A stretch of 64,000 nucleotides of DNA from Davidsoniella eucalypti (lineage: Eukaryota; Ascomycota; Sordariomycetes; Microascales; Ceratocystidaceae): positions 62,001 to 126,000 of the forward strand of contig RMBW01000070.1 in assembly GCA_004009845.1 (NCBI GenBank). Reading direction: 5' to 3'. Below are positions 50,646 to 62,300 of the stretch, piece after piece. Within the stretch, counting starts at the first letter, position 1. Every line of letters begins with the position of its first letter. The notes under the pieces were generated by a model. The model was not told where the DNA came from and made no database searches. It was given only the letters and a program-made list of their open reading frames with translations. A program made the position numbers and the translations under genes.

Positions 50646-51629
50646 TTACATGATCTCCATGGCATCAGCAGCCGAGTGGACCTGACGAGGCTGCTGCATC
50701 ATATCCATGCGCTGAAAATCACGGGGTGTTGAGTTTAGGCCATTATCATAGACACGGTCAAAGGCTCCCGGTCTGTAATTAACAGTGCTAGCCTGGGTAC
50801 CGAAGTGGGAGTACACGACGTCCTTTAGACTCTGTTGCTGGAGCATTTGCAGGTGCAGTTGGCGTTGCTGCTCCTCCTCCCGCTGGCGGCGTAGGCGTTC
50901 ATCACGCTCAGCTTCCCGGCGCATGACTTCCTCGTAGCCGTTCATCATATAAGGTTCAGGGGCACACGAGCCGCCACAGCCATCTTGGGAGAATGGGTTC
51001 TCGTCAGTGTTGATCCAGCCTCCAGTATTACTTTGGACGGCATAACCAGCCTGGATCTGCTGTGTCTGGAGATGCTGTGTTTGAGTACGCAAGTCAGTGG
51101 CCTCTTGGTGTTGCTGGTAGTCGTCAACGGCCATATCTTGGTCCATATCTTGCTGCTGTTTCTTCTCATTCACGAGCCTAGCAAAACGAGCTACCGCGCG
51201 CTGCTCCTCAGTTTCCAGGCTGGTTGAAGTCCAGGCATTGGCGGGATCCTCGCCGGGCATGGACGGCGAGAAGATCTTCCACAGGTCAAGTAGGCGGGTC
51301 TTCTGGGATTCGTCGGCAATGCGGAACAGTTGGATTTGGCTGGGCGAGAGTGAGTTGGGTTCAATGCCGTAAGCACGTAGGCGAGCCTCGTTGGAGAGAT
51401 GGTGCCGGGTGGTTGTTGGGGCAGGGGCCGGAGCAGAGACCGGAGCGCTTTGGATATAGTGCACAGAGGCAAAGGTGGCCGGAGCCGGCACGGGCATGCT
51501 CGGGTTCTCAACGGACGCGGCCATCTGGGCGGCCATGCTGGGGTTGAAAGAAAGGGTACGGCTGAAGAGGGCGATCAGGTCATCTTCTTGAGCCGAGGAG
51601 GCCGGCATCTGCTGGAAGGAGACAGACAT
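50646..51629 (-). CDS. Gln-rich fungal protein of unknown function
   Basis: A 327-residue frame without introns. The ATG at 51629 has a good context (CAAGATGTC); the frame is open a little further up only from a TTG. The protein is disordered-looking. A Pro/Ala-rich N-terminal third leads to one conserved-looking helical block, about residues 88-125 (RLRAYGIEPNSLSPSQIQLF, then RIADESQKTRLLDLWKIF). I recall that block in uncharacterised Pezizomycotina proteins. Next is a Gln-rich region and a charged coiled coil (residues about 235-270: EEVMRREAERDERLRRQREE) and a tail with Met/Gln. There is no signal peptide, membrane helix or catalytic motif. A regulatory or scaffolding role is possible but unproven. 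Confidence 0.78.
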   Translation of the reverse strand: MSVSFQQMPASSAQEDDLIALFSRTLSFNPSMAAQMAASVENPSMPVPAPATFASVHYIQSAPVSAPAPAPTTTRHHLSNEARLRAYGIEPNSLSPSQIQLFRIADESQKTRLLDLWKIFSPSMPGEDPANAWTSTSLETEEQRAVARFARLVNEKKQQQDMDQDMAVDDYQQHQEATDLRTQTQHLQTQQIQAGYAVQSNTGGWINTDENPFSQDGCGGSCAPEPYMMNGYEEVMRREAERDERLRRQREEEQQRQLHLQMLQQQSLKDVVYSHFGTQASTVNYRPGAFDRVYDNGLNSTPRDFQRMDMMQQPRQVHSAADAMEIM

Positions 51630-54390
51630 CTTGTCTTGAGCGAGGGTTAGAAGATTGTCTTGGTCCAAGTACAAAGCTAGAAGTCTGTGCGTACCTTGTG
51701 ATATGTGAAGATATATGGTAGCGGGTAGAAGAAGAAAAGAAAAAGCGAGTCAGATATAGAACAATCAGCAGACAGTTATGGTAATATTTTATTCTTGTAT
51801 CAAAGGCTATGACGATAGGAAAAGTATTCTGGATGCTATCAGTAAGGGAATAATAATCAAGAGTCAACAAAAACGTTTTGGTTCCCAAGGCAAGAACAGG
51901 CAGACGGGCAGGTAGTCAAAATCTTCGGACGAGAGAAGGTGAAGATGAAGTAATCAGGACTACAGAGGAAAGGAAATCAAGAAAAGGAAGGCCACGAAAC
52001 GAGGGGTTTAGTGTTTCTTATATACATGGAGTGTTGCGACAGAAGGCAACATATATCATCTACTATAATAGCTATCAGAGGCCACAGCCAAGCAAAAAGA
52101 AGAGAGACGGAAAAGGAGGGGCAGCACATGATCCAATGGTGGCATTAATTCAAGGATATACTTGATAGCACTTCTTCTCTGTGTTTTCCAGGCCCTGGTC
52201 TTGAAGAGAGAAGAGTGACTTGAGCAGAATTTCCAGGCGCCCAGAGATGCCAGCGCTTGATCCAGTGTCCAGGTATCGATACATGATGTTCCTCGTCCTC
52301 CAAACGGCGCATGAACCAGCTAGACGGAGACGCTACGACCAGGATAAGGCGTCTCGATCTGCTACTTCCAGCTCCCAGGATCCAGCATAGGATCGGCTAT
52401 GCTGAATCATTGAATCACTGAATCGCCCAATCTAGTACGGGTGCAACTAGATCTGGTGGGCGTCTACCAAACAGCCTTTTGGGCTCGAATCCAAGCAATC
52501 AAGGCCAACCAAAAACGAAGCTGTTTCGGAAGATCTTCTTGTTGGGCCTCAAGTGGCGGTCTAAGTTGCTCAACGTCCAATTTCCAGGCATGCCATTGCG
52601 TATAAACTTCTGTGCGGCAAAAAACAAGAAAGAAAGGAAGACTCTGAGAGGCTAATTAATTAGTATATCAAATGTGTATGTATCGTGCATGAGGTCATGG
52701 ATGCAGTTACTCTTAGCTGTGACCCCATCCATCCAGCGGCAGAATCTCGCTTTAGCCGGTCTAGCTAAATATTCAGCTGCTGCTAATACATGCAGACATG
52801 TGCTTCTTCCATATTTTCAGGGACTAGACAAACTGCATCTTGCAGATACAGATACGTCTATTGTCGGAACAAGGGAACCTCGCATCCGTAAAGAACACCG
52901 TCGAACAGCAAAGCGCACACCACCTTCCGCGCTTCATACTGCCCGCCGCTCTACAACCAGACGAAGCCCTCGCTTAGCTCCCAAGCTGCCGTCCAGGCCA
53001 CTCTACTCGAGAAGCCGGCGTGGCATGGCATAGTACCAACTTCTTCTTACAAACTAAGGCTCTCTTTCCGCCGGTTGGGTATCAACGGGGAGGCCCGCCT
53101 GCAGAGTTCTGCATGCATACAATGTATTTATATATAGCCTATATGATCATGCATGCATCATAGCATGTGCTACCCTACTTGAACACCAGGCACTATACCA
53201 TGAGTACCGTCCAAGAATCCAGAGATTTCGTGAGTAGCGTCTGTTTGGGCCTGAGATGTCACAAGGGCCAACAAGCCAGGGCCCTAGTCTAGGCCATGCA
53301 GCCCATTGGAGCCCAATCGTTTCTCTTTTGCCTTGTTATTCAAATAGTGCTTAAGACAGGGTTTTCTGTGTCTTGTAGTGGACAGCCACTAAAACGAAGA
53401 CAAGAAGTACATTGTTGCTATAGCATAGATCAAACAAAGCGGTCAACTGTAGGCATAATGTGATATGATGCCCAACGATATGGGGCGCCAGAGACACGGT
53501 GGTCTTAAACCTGATAGAATTAGAGAAAGGTCGCCCGAGTCTTGATTAACACTTGCTTCCAGATCATCTCTGATATTATGACTATGTACTCTTGAAGATC
53601 TAGCCAGCGAGACAAGAAGAAGCCAAAAAGAAGCCACATCAAAAAGAAACAAAAAGCCCTCCTCCTTCTTTTTTCTCCAGCAAAATCCAATCAAGCCCAA
53701 ATCGGACGCCTGCTTAGTGGCCGTGTATAGTATTAATTCACTTTCTTTATGATAATCTCCTATTCTGGTTGGGGTGCCGTCGCTTGATGCAAAAAGGCAA
53801 GAAAACAAAATGAAATAAACAACAGAAGAAAATGACTGCTCGCATCACATGCTAGAATCAAATGCCCAAAACAGGCATACAGGCTTCCCTAGCCTGCATA
53901 AACTGCCGGTATGTAAACCCTAATGTACATTGGCGCCACGTATTCTCGCGCCACAGTGTGGCTGTGGAGCCAGTACCTGGGAATCCAAAACGCGCAGGCT
54001 TTCTGGGTGCCTTGAAAAAAAAGCAAGCTTACAGAGCACCCTAGTTAATCTAGAGCTTCTACCAACAGCAATCGCCCAAAAGAAAGAACCTCAAGGCTCC
54101 ACTTTTGAAAGCTGGGCCAAGGCAGAGCATCGAGCTTCATCATCACCACATCTACAGGCCAAACTGCATCTAAGGTTCCTAAGCCTTGGTTTATGCCCAC
54201 CAATTTCCAGCTTTTTTTCTGATTTACGCACCAGAACTACAGCTCTACTCACTCTGGTTCTTGGGGCTACTGTTTCTACTTTGGCTATCGATTAATACTC
54301 ACCAATTGAAGCTTTAACCTCGTCGCCGTATTCCCCTCCTTCTTCCATCACCAACCGACGTCGATCTACCTCGTCATATAGCATCTCAAA
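51630..54390. other. 2.8-kb intergenic region, no supported gene
   Basis: Contains the 5' flanks of the Q-rich gene and PRE10. One GC-richer patch at about 52820-53080 is open in more than one frame (for example 52674-53033, 119 codons, Arg/Ser/Pro-rich end) and may be a gene relic, but I recognise no family. The rest is AT-rich. Confidence 0.4.
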
Positions 54391-55591
54391 ATGGTCGGTT
54401 TTCTACAACTGCCCGCAAGGCTGTCTGCCAGCCTCGCTTGTGCATCTCCATTATGAATGGCTGCCATCAAGCTCGGCGCAGCTACCTCAAGATTGCTCCC
54501 TTCTGTTCCTAGACAACCGCTAATACATTCATTCCTTGCGCTATCAATAGACGTCCATCGGCACGGGCTACGATCTGGCCAACTCCATCTACTCGCCTGA
54601 TGGTCGCAACTTCCAGGTCGAATATGCCGTGAAGGCAGTCGAGAATGCAGGCACTTCCATTGGCATCCGTTGCAAGGATGGTGTTGTGCTTGCTGTCGAG
54701 AAGATCATAGGGTCCAAGCTATTGAAGCCTGGTGCCAACAAGCGCATCGCTACTATCGATAGACATCTCGGTGTGGTAAGTTAGCTATAGCATCTCCTTC
54801 GTTTCATGAGCCACGCCCATTCCCCAGGGCTTCATGTTTCTTTCCTCTCCCTTGTAAACTACCCCGCCATCGTCTCCAAGTGATAGTTATGCTAACCCCT
54901 CACCCCGCCATCTCCATAGGTCTACTCCGGCATGATTCCTGACGGCAGACACTTCATCAACCGCGCCCGTGAAGAGGCGTCATCTTTCCGCACCGTCTAC
55001 AAGTCCCCTATCTCCTCTGGCGTGCTCGCGTCGCGCATGGGTGGCTATCTACAGGCTTACACGTGCCACTCATACGTGCGGCCATTCGGCATAACCGCCA
55101 TCATCGGCGGCTTCGACCCAGAGCATGAGCTACCAGTGGACGGCGAGGTTGGCGAAGGCCCCTCGTGCGGTGCCGGTGGCAAGGTGCCCGGCCAAAAGCA
55201 CGGCGGTCCCTTCCTTTACATGATCGAGCCTAGCGGCCTGTTTTGGGGCTACTACGGTGCGGCGACAGGCAAGGGTCGCCAGGTGGCCAAGGCCGAGCTG
55301 GAGAAGCTGGACCTATCGGCTGGTAAGCTGACGCTAGAAGAGGGTGTCAAGCAGGCTGCGCGCATCATCTTCAAGAGCCACGGTGACGACAACTCCAAGG
55401 ACTACGAGCTAGAAATGACGTGGATTAGCAATGCTGATGGTCCTACAAAGGGTCGTCACGAGGAGGTGCCGCGTGAGCTAGTAGATGAGGCTATGAAACT
55501 AGCAAAGGCCGAGGACGAAGACGAAGATGACGACGAAGATGATGAGGATGACGATGATGATAATAAGGACGACGATAAGATGGAGGAGTAG
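54391..55591 (+). CDS. PRE10: 20S proteasome alpha-7 subunit (Pre10/PSMA3 type)
   Basis: Three exons, 54391-54393, 54551-54775 and 54920-55591, give 900 nt, 299 residues. Subunit of the outer alpha ring of the 20S core particle. Exon 1 is only the ATG; the donor is a weak GTCGGT and the acceptor ATAG, after which TSIGTGYDLANSIYSPDGRNFQVEYAVKAV gives the proteasome alpha signature. Exon 2 ends GTG|GTAAGT and joins VYSGMIPDGRHFINRAREE. The class is fixed as alpha-7 by SIGTGYD and RPFGITAIIGGFD. There is an insert after GGFD (PEHELPVDGEVGEGPSCGAG), which I recall in other filamentous ascomycetes, and a long acidic tail (Glu/Asp run to KMEE), usual for Pre10. Weakest point: the one-codon first exon; another ATG is possible. 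It converges with POL5, 261 bp apart. Confidence 0.9.
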
Positions 55592-55852
55592 AAATGGGTT
55601 CAGCCAAAGGAAACGCCCCCAGCGAAATCCGATATCCAGGATTCGAACACGTATGACAATCAAAGTTAAATCAAAGCATACAAGATATAAAATATGAGCT
55701 GGTATGATATGAATGTATTTCCTTTTTATGAACTCGTTATAACGCCAAGAGGAGAAAAGAAAGAAGAAGAAGGCCAAAAACAGATGATGATCCTATATCA
55801 GGAAAAAAAAACCGAACAACCACTACACTTGTAAATCTAAAAATGTAAATAA

Positions 55853-58800
55853 TCAAGCATCCCTCTTCTTGCTCTCGTTTGCCTGTGCTCTGCTCTGGCA
55901 CCAATTCTGCCAAGACGAGAAGAACGACGCATGAATACGCACTCTACCCACGACCCAGCCAGTCTGCAGCACGCCATATTCCAAAACAACATGTTCCACA
56001 GCATCTTTATCCAGGGCGTAGATAGCCGAAGCAATCGCCAAGCTAGCCGTAGAAGCCGCCTTTGCGAACTGAGCCGAGCCATTCTTTTGCGCCGCGATAG
56101 CCTCATGAGTAGCCCTTAGCCGATCCGTCAAAGCATCTAGATCCAGGGTCCATTGCTGGGTAGCCAGGGCCTTACGTAGAGTCTTTTGGTGGGTGAGTAA
56201 GACGTCGACGGCGCGAGATGCGAGTGGCTTGCTATTGGTGCGATTCACGAGAGCGACGAGGGGCGCAAGGAGGGTGAAGGAGAGAATGTGGGTGGGTTGT
56301 ACGCGCACGTAAATGTCGAGGAGGTCGAGTACGCGGTTCTTGAAGTTGAGAGTGGCTTCTTTGGCTGCTGCGATGGCCTTGCGGGATGGCCCTTGTTCGT
56401 TACGGCGAGATTTGAAGGCGGCTGAGATTTGCTCGTCGAGTGCCACCATTTCGCTGTCGGTCATGTCGCTTTCGGAGCCCGAGGAGGCGTCGGCGTCTAA
56501 ATCGGCACGATGTGTCCGAAGAACGGCGGCGAGTTTCTTGTCAAAGGCTTCGTGGTCTTCGCCATCGTCAGCCTCGGTCTCAGACTCAGACTCAGACTCA
56601 GACTCAGACTCAGACTCGGAATCCAAGTCGGAATCGGAGTTTGAGGCATCTGAGTCCTCGCCAGTCTTGATGCTGTTGATCTGCGCAATGATGTCGTCAT
56701 CGCCGTCAATAGACATGTCATCCAGGTCAACAACTTCTTCCTCCTCCCCGCCCTTAGCCTCTTTGTCAGCCTCTTTCGGCTCCTCTAGTTCCATCTCATC
56801 CGTATTCTCGAAAAGCGCCCGTTGACCCTCCATATCCTCGCTGGTCTCTAGGACTGCCAGTAAAGCATTCAAGCCATCGGCGGTGATGTACGAAGAGAAG
56901 GCTTCGAAAACTTGCTTGCTGACTTGGCGCGTGAGTGATGATGGCCGAGCTACCATGGACAGTAGAATCTCGACGAATAGAGCAAACACCGGATCTTCCT
57001 CCGTCGTTTCGTCGGTCTTCTGCTTCTTTTTGCTCTGTGCCTTGAATTGCTTCTGGTACTGCTTGAGATCGCTCAGCATGTTCAGAGCATCTGGATCGTC
57101 GTTGTATAACTGGAAGATCGATACGGCATACAGCAACGCTAATCCCTTGCGGACGGCCTCGTCATTCTTGTCCTCCGCACCGACTTCTTCGGTAATATTA
57201 TCATCATCCTCGACCTTCTTCGATTTTTTGCTCTTTTTGGATTTCTTTTCTTCTTTGGTAGACGCCGTCGTTGGCTTTAGCAGCTTGCTCATCTGTTTAC
57301 GAGCGTCAGATAGTTCTGCGGCAATGACTTCATCCATATCAAATAGCTTAGGGTCGATCGCGGCAATAGCATGGCACAGATACGTCATGTCCTCAGTACG
57401 GCGTGAGAGCTTGGCAAACGCAGACTCTAGTCTAGTTTTGCACAGCTCCTTGGTCTTGTCCGTGAGACCCAAAGCTGCGGTATCCTCTGGTGTGGCATAT
57501 GCCATCTGTGCTAGCTTCTGGATTGCCAAAGCCGTCGCGGACCCTTCACCCTCGGTCTTCTGGGTCTTTGAGTCCTCCTTGTTGGCAGCAGTCTCGCTCG
57601 AGTCCATCAGCTTGTACATGTACTCGACGTAGGCATGTAAATGAGCTACACAGTCAGCCGAGTCAGGACTGGTCGTGGCCCGCAGGCGTTCTTCGAGATA
57701 TGCAGCCACAACGGCAGCTGAAGCAGACGGCGTCTGTTGCAGCGTCTTTTCAACGGTTTTGCTATTAGTGCGCGCATCGAAAGCATAAGAACCGGCATTT
57801 CCCAGAAGGGCTTTGATGAGCACGGGAACAACAGCAGGCACGGAAGCCGCTAGGTCCGAGACGGACTTGAGGGCGCGCTGAGCAGCAATATGTAGGAATC
57901 GGTCATCCTTGGCAGCCTGGTTCATCAGGCAGGCCATTAGGTTGCGGCTGAACAAAACGGGAATCAAATCGTGGAGTTCACTAAAGACATTAAGAAGCTT
58001 CTGGAAAACAAGGAAGCCACGCAGCTTCTGGCCATTGGTGGCCGTCTTGGAGAAAAGACCGTCTATAAGATAGAGATTATTACTTGTAAGTACATAGGTC
58101 ATATATAGCAATGATAGAGGGAGATGTGTGCTTACCATCGGCGACTCTAACCCAGAATGAGTTGAACTCGCGCGAGCAATCGTTGCCCAGATCGCGGAAG
58201 TGATCCGCGAGGAAGTTCCAGGCAAAGTGAACCTGCGATGTCGCATTGGGTACCTTGGCCTTTCTAGACTCGTGGACCTCACCGCCGTCATCATTAGCCG
58301 TTTCCTTCAACACCACAGCCAGATCCGACAAAGCCTTAGCCGAGAACAGATTGCCCCAAGGTTTTACCTGCATGTCTGGATAGCTCTTGCGGGCCTGCAG
58401 CCACATACCGACACTCTCGGGGGTCTTTGCCAGACCCTCTTTCACCATGCGCTCCAACGTGATTCTAGTCAGATCAGCACCAAGTTGTGGAAGTGCCTGA
58501 GTGATGATCCAGCCGCATTGCGGGCGCAGCCAAACCTTGCGCTCAGCCAATCTTAACAATAAGTTCAGCAAAGCAATCCAACGCGCCTGCATCAGCGCAG
58601 CATCAGCGGCCAGAATCTGAGCCTTGACAAAGCACTCGATGCCAAAGAGCTGGCCAAAGTAGATGTCACGCTCCTGCTGGCCGGGCACGTTGCCGATGGT
58701 CTCGTTGAGACTGACGAGGCGCTGGAGCACACTGTTAAACGTCACGTTGGGGTATCTCTGGGCGGCAGTGGCTTCGGGGCCGAAGAGCTGGAAGAGGATC

Positions 58801-59381
58801 TCGGTGAGGACCAAGCTGAGGCCAACGCGAGAGGCATTGCGACCACTGGCCAAACCAGCAAAGAGACGCTTCTCGAGGTGACGCTCAAACTCTTCTTCGG
58901 ACATGGTAGTCTTCTTGGCCTTCTTGTCTGGCTTGCTCCCGTTGTCGTCGTCGCTGTCATTGTCGCTGCTTTCGCTATCACTGCTTTCGCTGCTACTGCT
59001 AGCATCAGTCTCAGGTCCGGGCTCACCCAGAAGGCCCTTGATGATAACTAAAGCAGCGGCACTGCGAACAACGCCGTCTTCATGGCCAAGTCGGTCATAT
59101 AGCAGAGCTTCGCCGATGCGGTCGGTGATGTCGAGAGTGTGGGTGGGCTGCTTAAGGTCGACGGGCTTCGAGGGAAACGGTCTCAAGACAGTCCTAGTAG
59201 TCTTTGGTGTTTCTTCGGAGTTCTCCTCGGCGTCGGAGTCCTGGATCTGGGCATCATACTCTGTGCCATCGATGTCAATGGCTTCCATATCAACCTTGAC
59301 AGGCACAACATCTGACGGCTTGGCCTTCTTGGCCTGGGCGTTCTGGCCCTCCTTATTGTTTCTCTTCCGCTTGCTACCCAT
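55853..59381 (-). CDS. POL5: Pol5/MYBBP1A-family nucleolar protein, rRNA synthesis and ribosome biogenesis
   Basis: Two exons, 59381-58136 and 58062-55853, give 3456 nt, 1151 residues. Named after DNA polymerase V in yeast, but it is a nucleolar HEAT-like protein needed for rRNA production and 60S assembly. The N-terminus is basic (MGSKRKRNNKEGQNAQAKKAK), then TLDITDRIGEALLYDRLGHEDGVVRSAAALVIIKGLL, and AGLASGRNASRVGLSLVLTEIL, the family's most conserved stretch. The 73-nt intron (GTAAGC to TATAG) gives WVRVAD|DGLFSKTATNGQKLRGFLVF, as in relatives. The middle holds Lys/Ser patches and a long acidic region (about residues 780-900). Within it, a Ser-Glu dipeptide is repeated by a hexanucleotide microsatellite. 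The Ser/Asp/Glu-rich insert near residues 127-157 is also low complexity. Confidence 0.92.
56574..56622. repeat. Hexanucleotide microsatellite inside POL5
   Basis: Plus-strand (CAGACT)n, about six to seven units, coding Ser-Glu repeats on the minus strand. The repeat is a multiple of three, so length changes keep the frame. Confidence 0.9.
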
Positions 59382-62300
59382 TGTGACTAGAGTCTAGTTA
59401 GGATTGAATAAAACAGAATATGCTCAAAGTCCAGTGTCAGCAGAGCGCATTGCTGTGGCATTTGCTTCAAGATTCTGGAAGCCGGCGCTGTTGCTTTGCC
59501 TGTAGTGCAGTATCAACATTGCTATCGCAAAATTTAAAGTGGGGCAGCTCAGATATTTGATTGTGCCATGCAGAATTAAATTTATGTCTTCACCGCCTTT
59601 GCTGCCCCATTTTGACCGCCTACCACAGTCAGCCCAGCAGGCATTCCAATGAAAACAGAGATATCACGTTAGGAATCATGAGCTTCGAGTGCCGCAAAAC
59701 TGCAGCTTCCCGCAGGTCCAAGCAGACGGTCTCTTGCTTTTTCAACAATTGATGATTGTCATGCATTTTCCTATCTTTCCTCTCAAGGAGGGGAATGAAG
59801 GGCATGAGAGGAAATATGAGGAATCATATCTCAGGTACCACCCACTCTTTTTTCCTCATCCATTTTGGTTATCAATTCTTCAATCAAGACAGAACGGGCC
59901 AGCTTCGTCAGCTATTAATCAAACTTGTTTGCGCGGCCCAGATATTTTCCAACCAAAAGAAGAATAACAATACGATAGCCCATTCTTTGCTTTATTGCCT
60001 TGGCCTTCTATCCTTCCCGGAGACAACTGAAGATGGCCGCTAAATACTAATAAATGCTCACGTAAGGCTTAAGATGCGCCAACAGCGTGGCTTATGATCA
60101 TCCATTTTGCTTGATTCTAGATCAATCTACTATGTGTTCGTACAGGCTCAGTCAAAATACCTTATGCTATTACATCTATATGTATAATTCAGCCCAATGT
60201 CAGCTAGTGACGTCACATTGTTGAACGGCAATCAATCAGGGCAACTGAACACAGTCCTTTCAACACACATGTATACTTATGTACACATCGAAACAAATAT
60301 CACTTTGGCTTGTACTGTGTACCTTGGCTCATCATTGCCTAAAACATCCCGTCAGACGCTGTAACGTTGTCCCAAAGAGACTTCATACTGTCCACGGTCA
60401 ATCACCATACATACATTGTACATGTATGTAAAAATATGGGTAATCGAGCCACCAATTTTCTCCGCACCACTTACCTTGTCTCTCTATCTACATATTTTCT
60501 TTCCTCCTCTTTCAGGCGTTGTCTAACCGGCCTATCGTCTCTCCGTTGCTATACAAAATTTTAGACACGGCAGAGCCTTATTATTGAGAAGATATCTATG
60601 CCAAGTATCAAGTGTAAGTAACATGACATCAACCGGTAGACAGTTCATCCTGTTTTCCTTTCACTTTTCCTCTTGGCCCTTCACTTGGTAAGCATCTTTA
60701 TGCCGATTTTCGCTATGTCCTAATACGCCGTATGCTATATCAAGAGTCAACTACACTAGCTACTATAATTATCAGCTTCAGCTGCGGGAGAAAAACAGAG
60801 AAAACTAGTAAAGTTAAGCGAGCTATCTTTGCTTTGCTGTTATTCATGACTTACATGCGAACTTTACTAACCAAAGTTGCCAACCGCATTACACCAAGCC
60901 AAAAAGCTTTATTCCATGGATGTCTTTCAACTCGCCAGGCTCGTATTGCGTATCATCAATATCGAAAACCGGAGGGCGGCCGCCAACTTGACGAGCTAGT
61001 GGCTTCTAATCTGGGAAATTCCAGGATGCCCAGTCAAGGATATCCAGTGATACAATACATTATGGGCCTAGCCGCCACTGTTTCTCATACACATGAATTG
61101 ACATCGACCTATCACGACGTTGCATGCGGAAACTATAGTCAGTCAGCAACGCACTAGAAAAGAAATCCCACATCGGCAATATGCCGTCAGCAGATGAATA
61201 ACACTGTCCGGCTTACTGCATATGGAGACAGCCGATAATTCCCCATATCTCTTTATGCTTGTGTTGTCCGGTCCACAGTGGCTTTTCCTCGCATCATCCT
61301 TTCCAGCCCTAGACTTGCCAACAACGAGAGCTAGCCCCCCCTTCCCCTTCTCCCATGCAGCGGTCAGAATGCTTTTCCAATCATGCTTAAGTGGTTTTTA
61401 AGTTGCAGCCTACCTATCGAATACACATCACATTGTACATGTTGTGGAAGTCTGAACATCGACTCACACCACCAATGTCAAGTAGTCATTTTTCTCCTGC
61501 CTATGCTAGATAATATGTCTATGTTTCCTTTCTTTGTCGTAAACCAACACGCAATTCGGACTAATTAGCAAAAAAGGCCGCTTGATGTACGCAATATATA
61601 ATTTACCGGGCTATTGATTCTTGTCTGCGGTAGCATGGCAAACAATTGTCAAGACAAACAACTTCCTAACGGCCATCCGGTGCATTGTCACATACAGATA
61701 TTCATGATGGACTAATTAATGTACAAAGCTAACGTGGCAGACGCGGAAACATATACATAGTACATATGTAAAGGCCTGATCTTTGATTTTACTGTGCATG
61801 GCGCAGCCTATTCACTTTAATCACAACTTTGTAGTGCCATCAGCGGCGTCAAAATCTCTCAAGTTGCGCCTTGAAAGTGCCACTTAGTTTCCCCCATCTC
61901 ATCTTATATTTGAGATGCACCGTATTTTTAGGCCATTCCAGGCTGTATTTCTTCTTTCGTTTTGCTCGCTTCTAGGCCAGCAAAAATGAAACTCTTCTCT
62001 CCTCAGAAATACCAAAAGATAGCCATGACAATAGCGCACGATGGAATCATGGCCTTGGCTTTTTTTTTTTTAACATGCTCAGCCCCGATAACTTATTTCA
62101 ATTAGCAGCTTTCTGAAGTATCCTCGTATCATACTGCTATGTTAGCGCCATATCACCACATTAGAGTTCAATGAACTGCCCAGCTTGCGTATATACATTT
62201 ACAAATACGTTTTGTGGCTGACCAGAGCCCTAGCCTTCGAAACAATACAGGCCGTATTCACCACTAAAATCTTTAGTTGTTTTTTTTGTTCATTCGAACG

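Noticed and set aside
55660..55670. GTTCGAATCC-like T-loop motif on the minus strand
   Set aside because: No matching acceptor stem, D arm or anticodon arm at tRNA spacing; it lies in the PRE10 3' flank.
56313..57632. Plus-strand frames of 170 and 249 codons opposite POL5
   Set aside because: Ser-rich translations of the acidic/Ser coding region in antisense; the POL5 frame is the one with conserved motifs.
60205..60212. TGACGTCA-type palindrome at 60.2 kb, and a similar one near 50.03 kb
   Set aside because: Matches the CRE/ATF consensus but lies far from any start codon; 8-bp palindromes are expected by chance in 64 kb.
60732..61157. 141-codon plus-strand frame
   Set aside because: No recognisable domain or good start context, and isolated in AT-rich sequence; a chance frame is likely.
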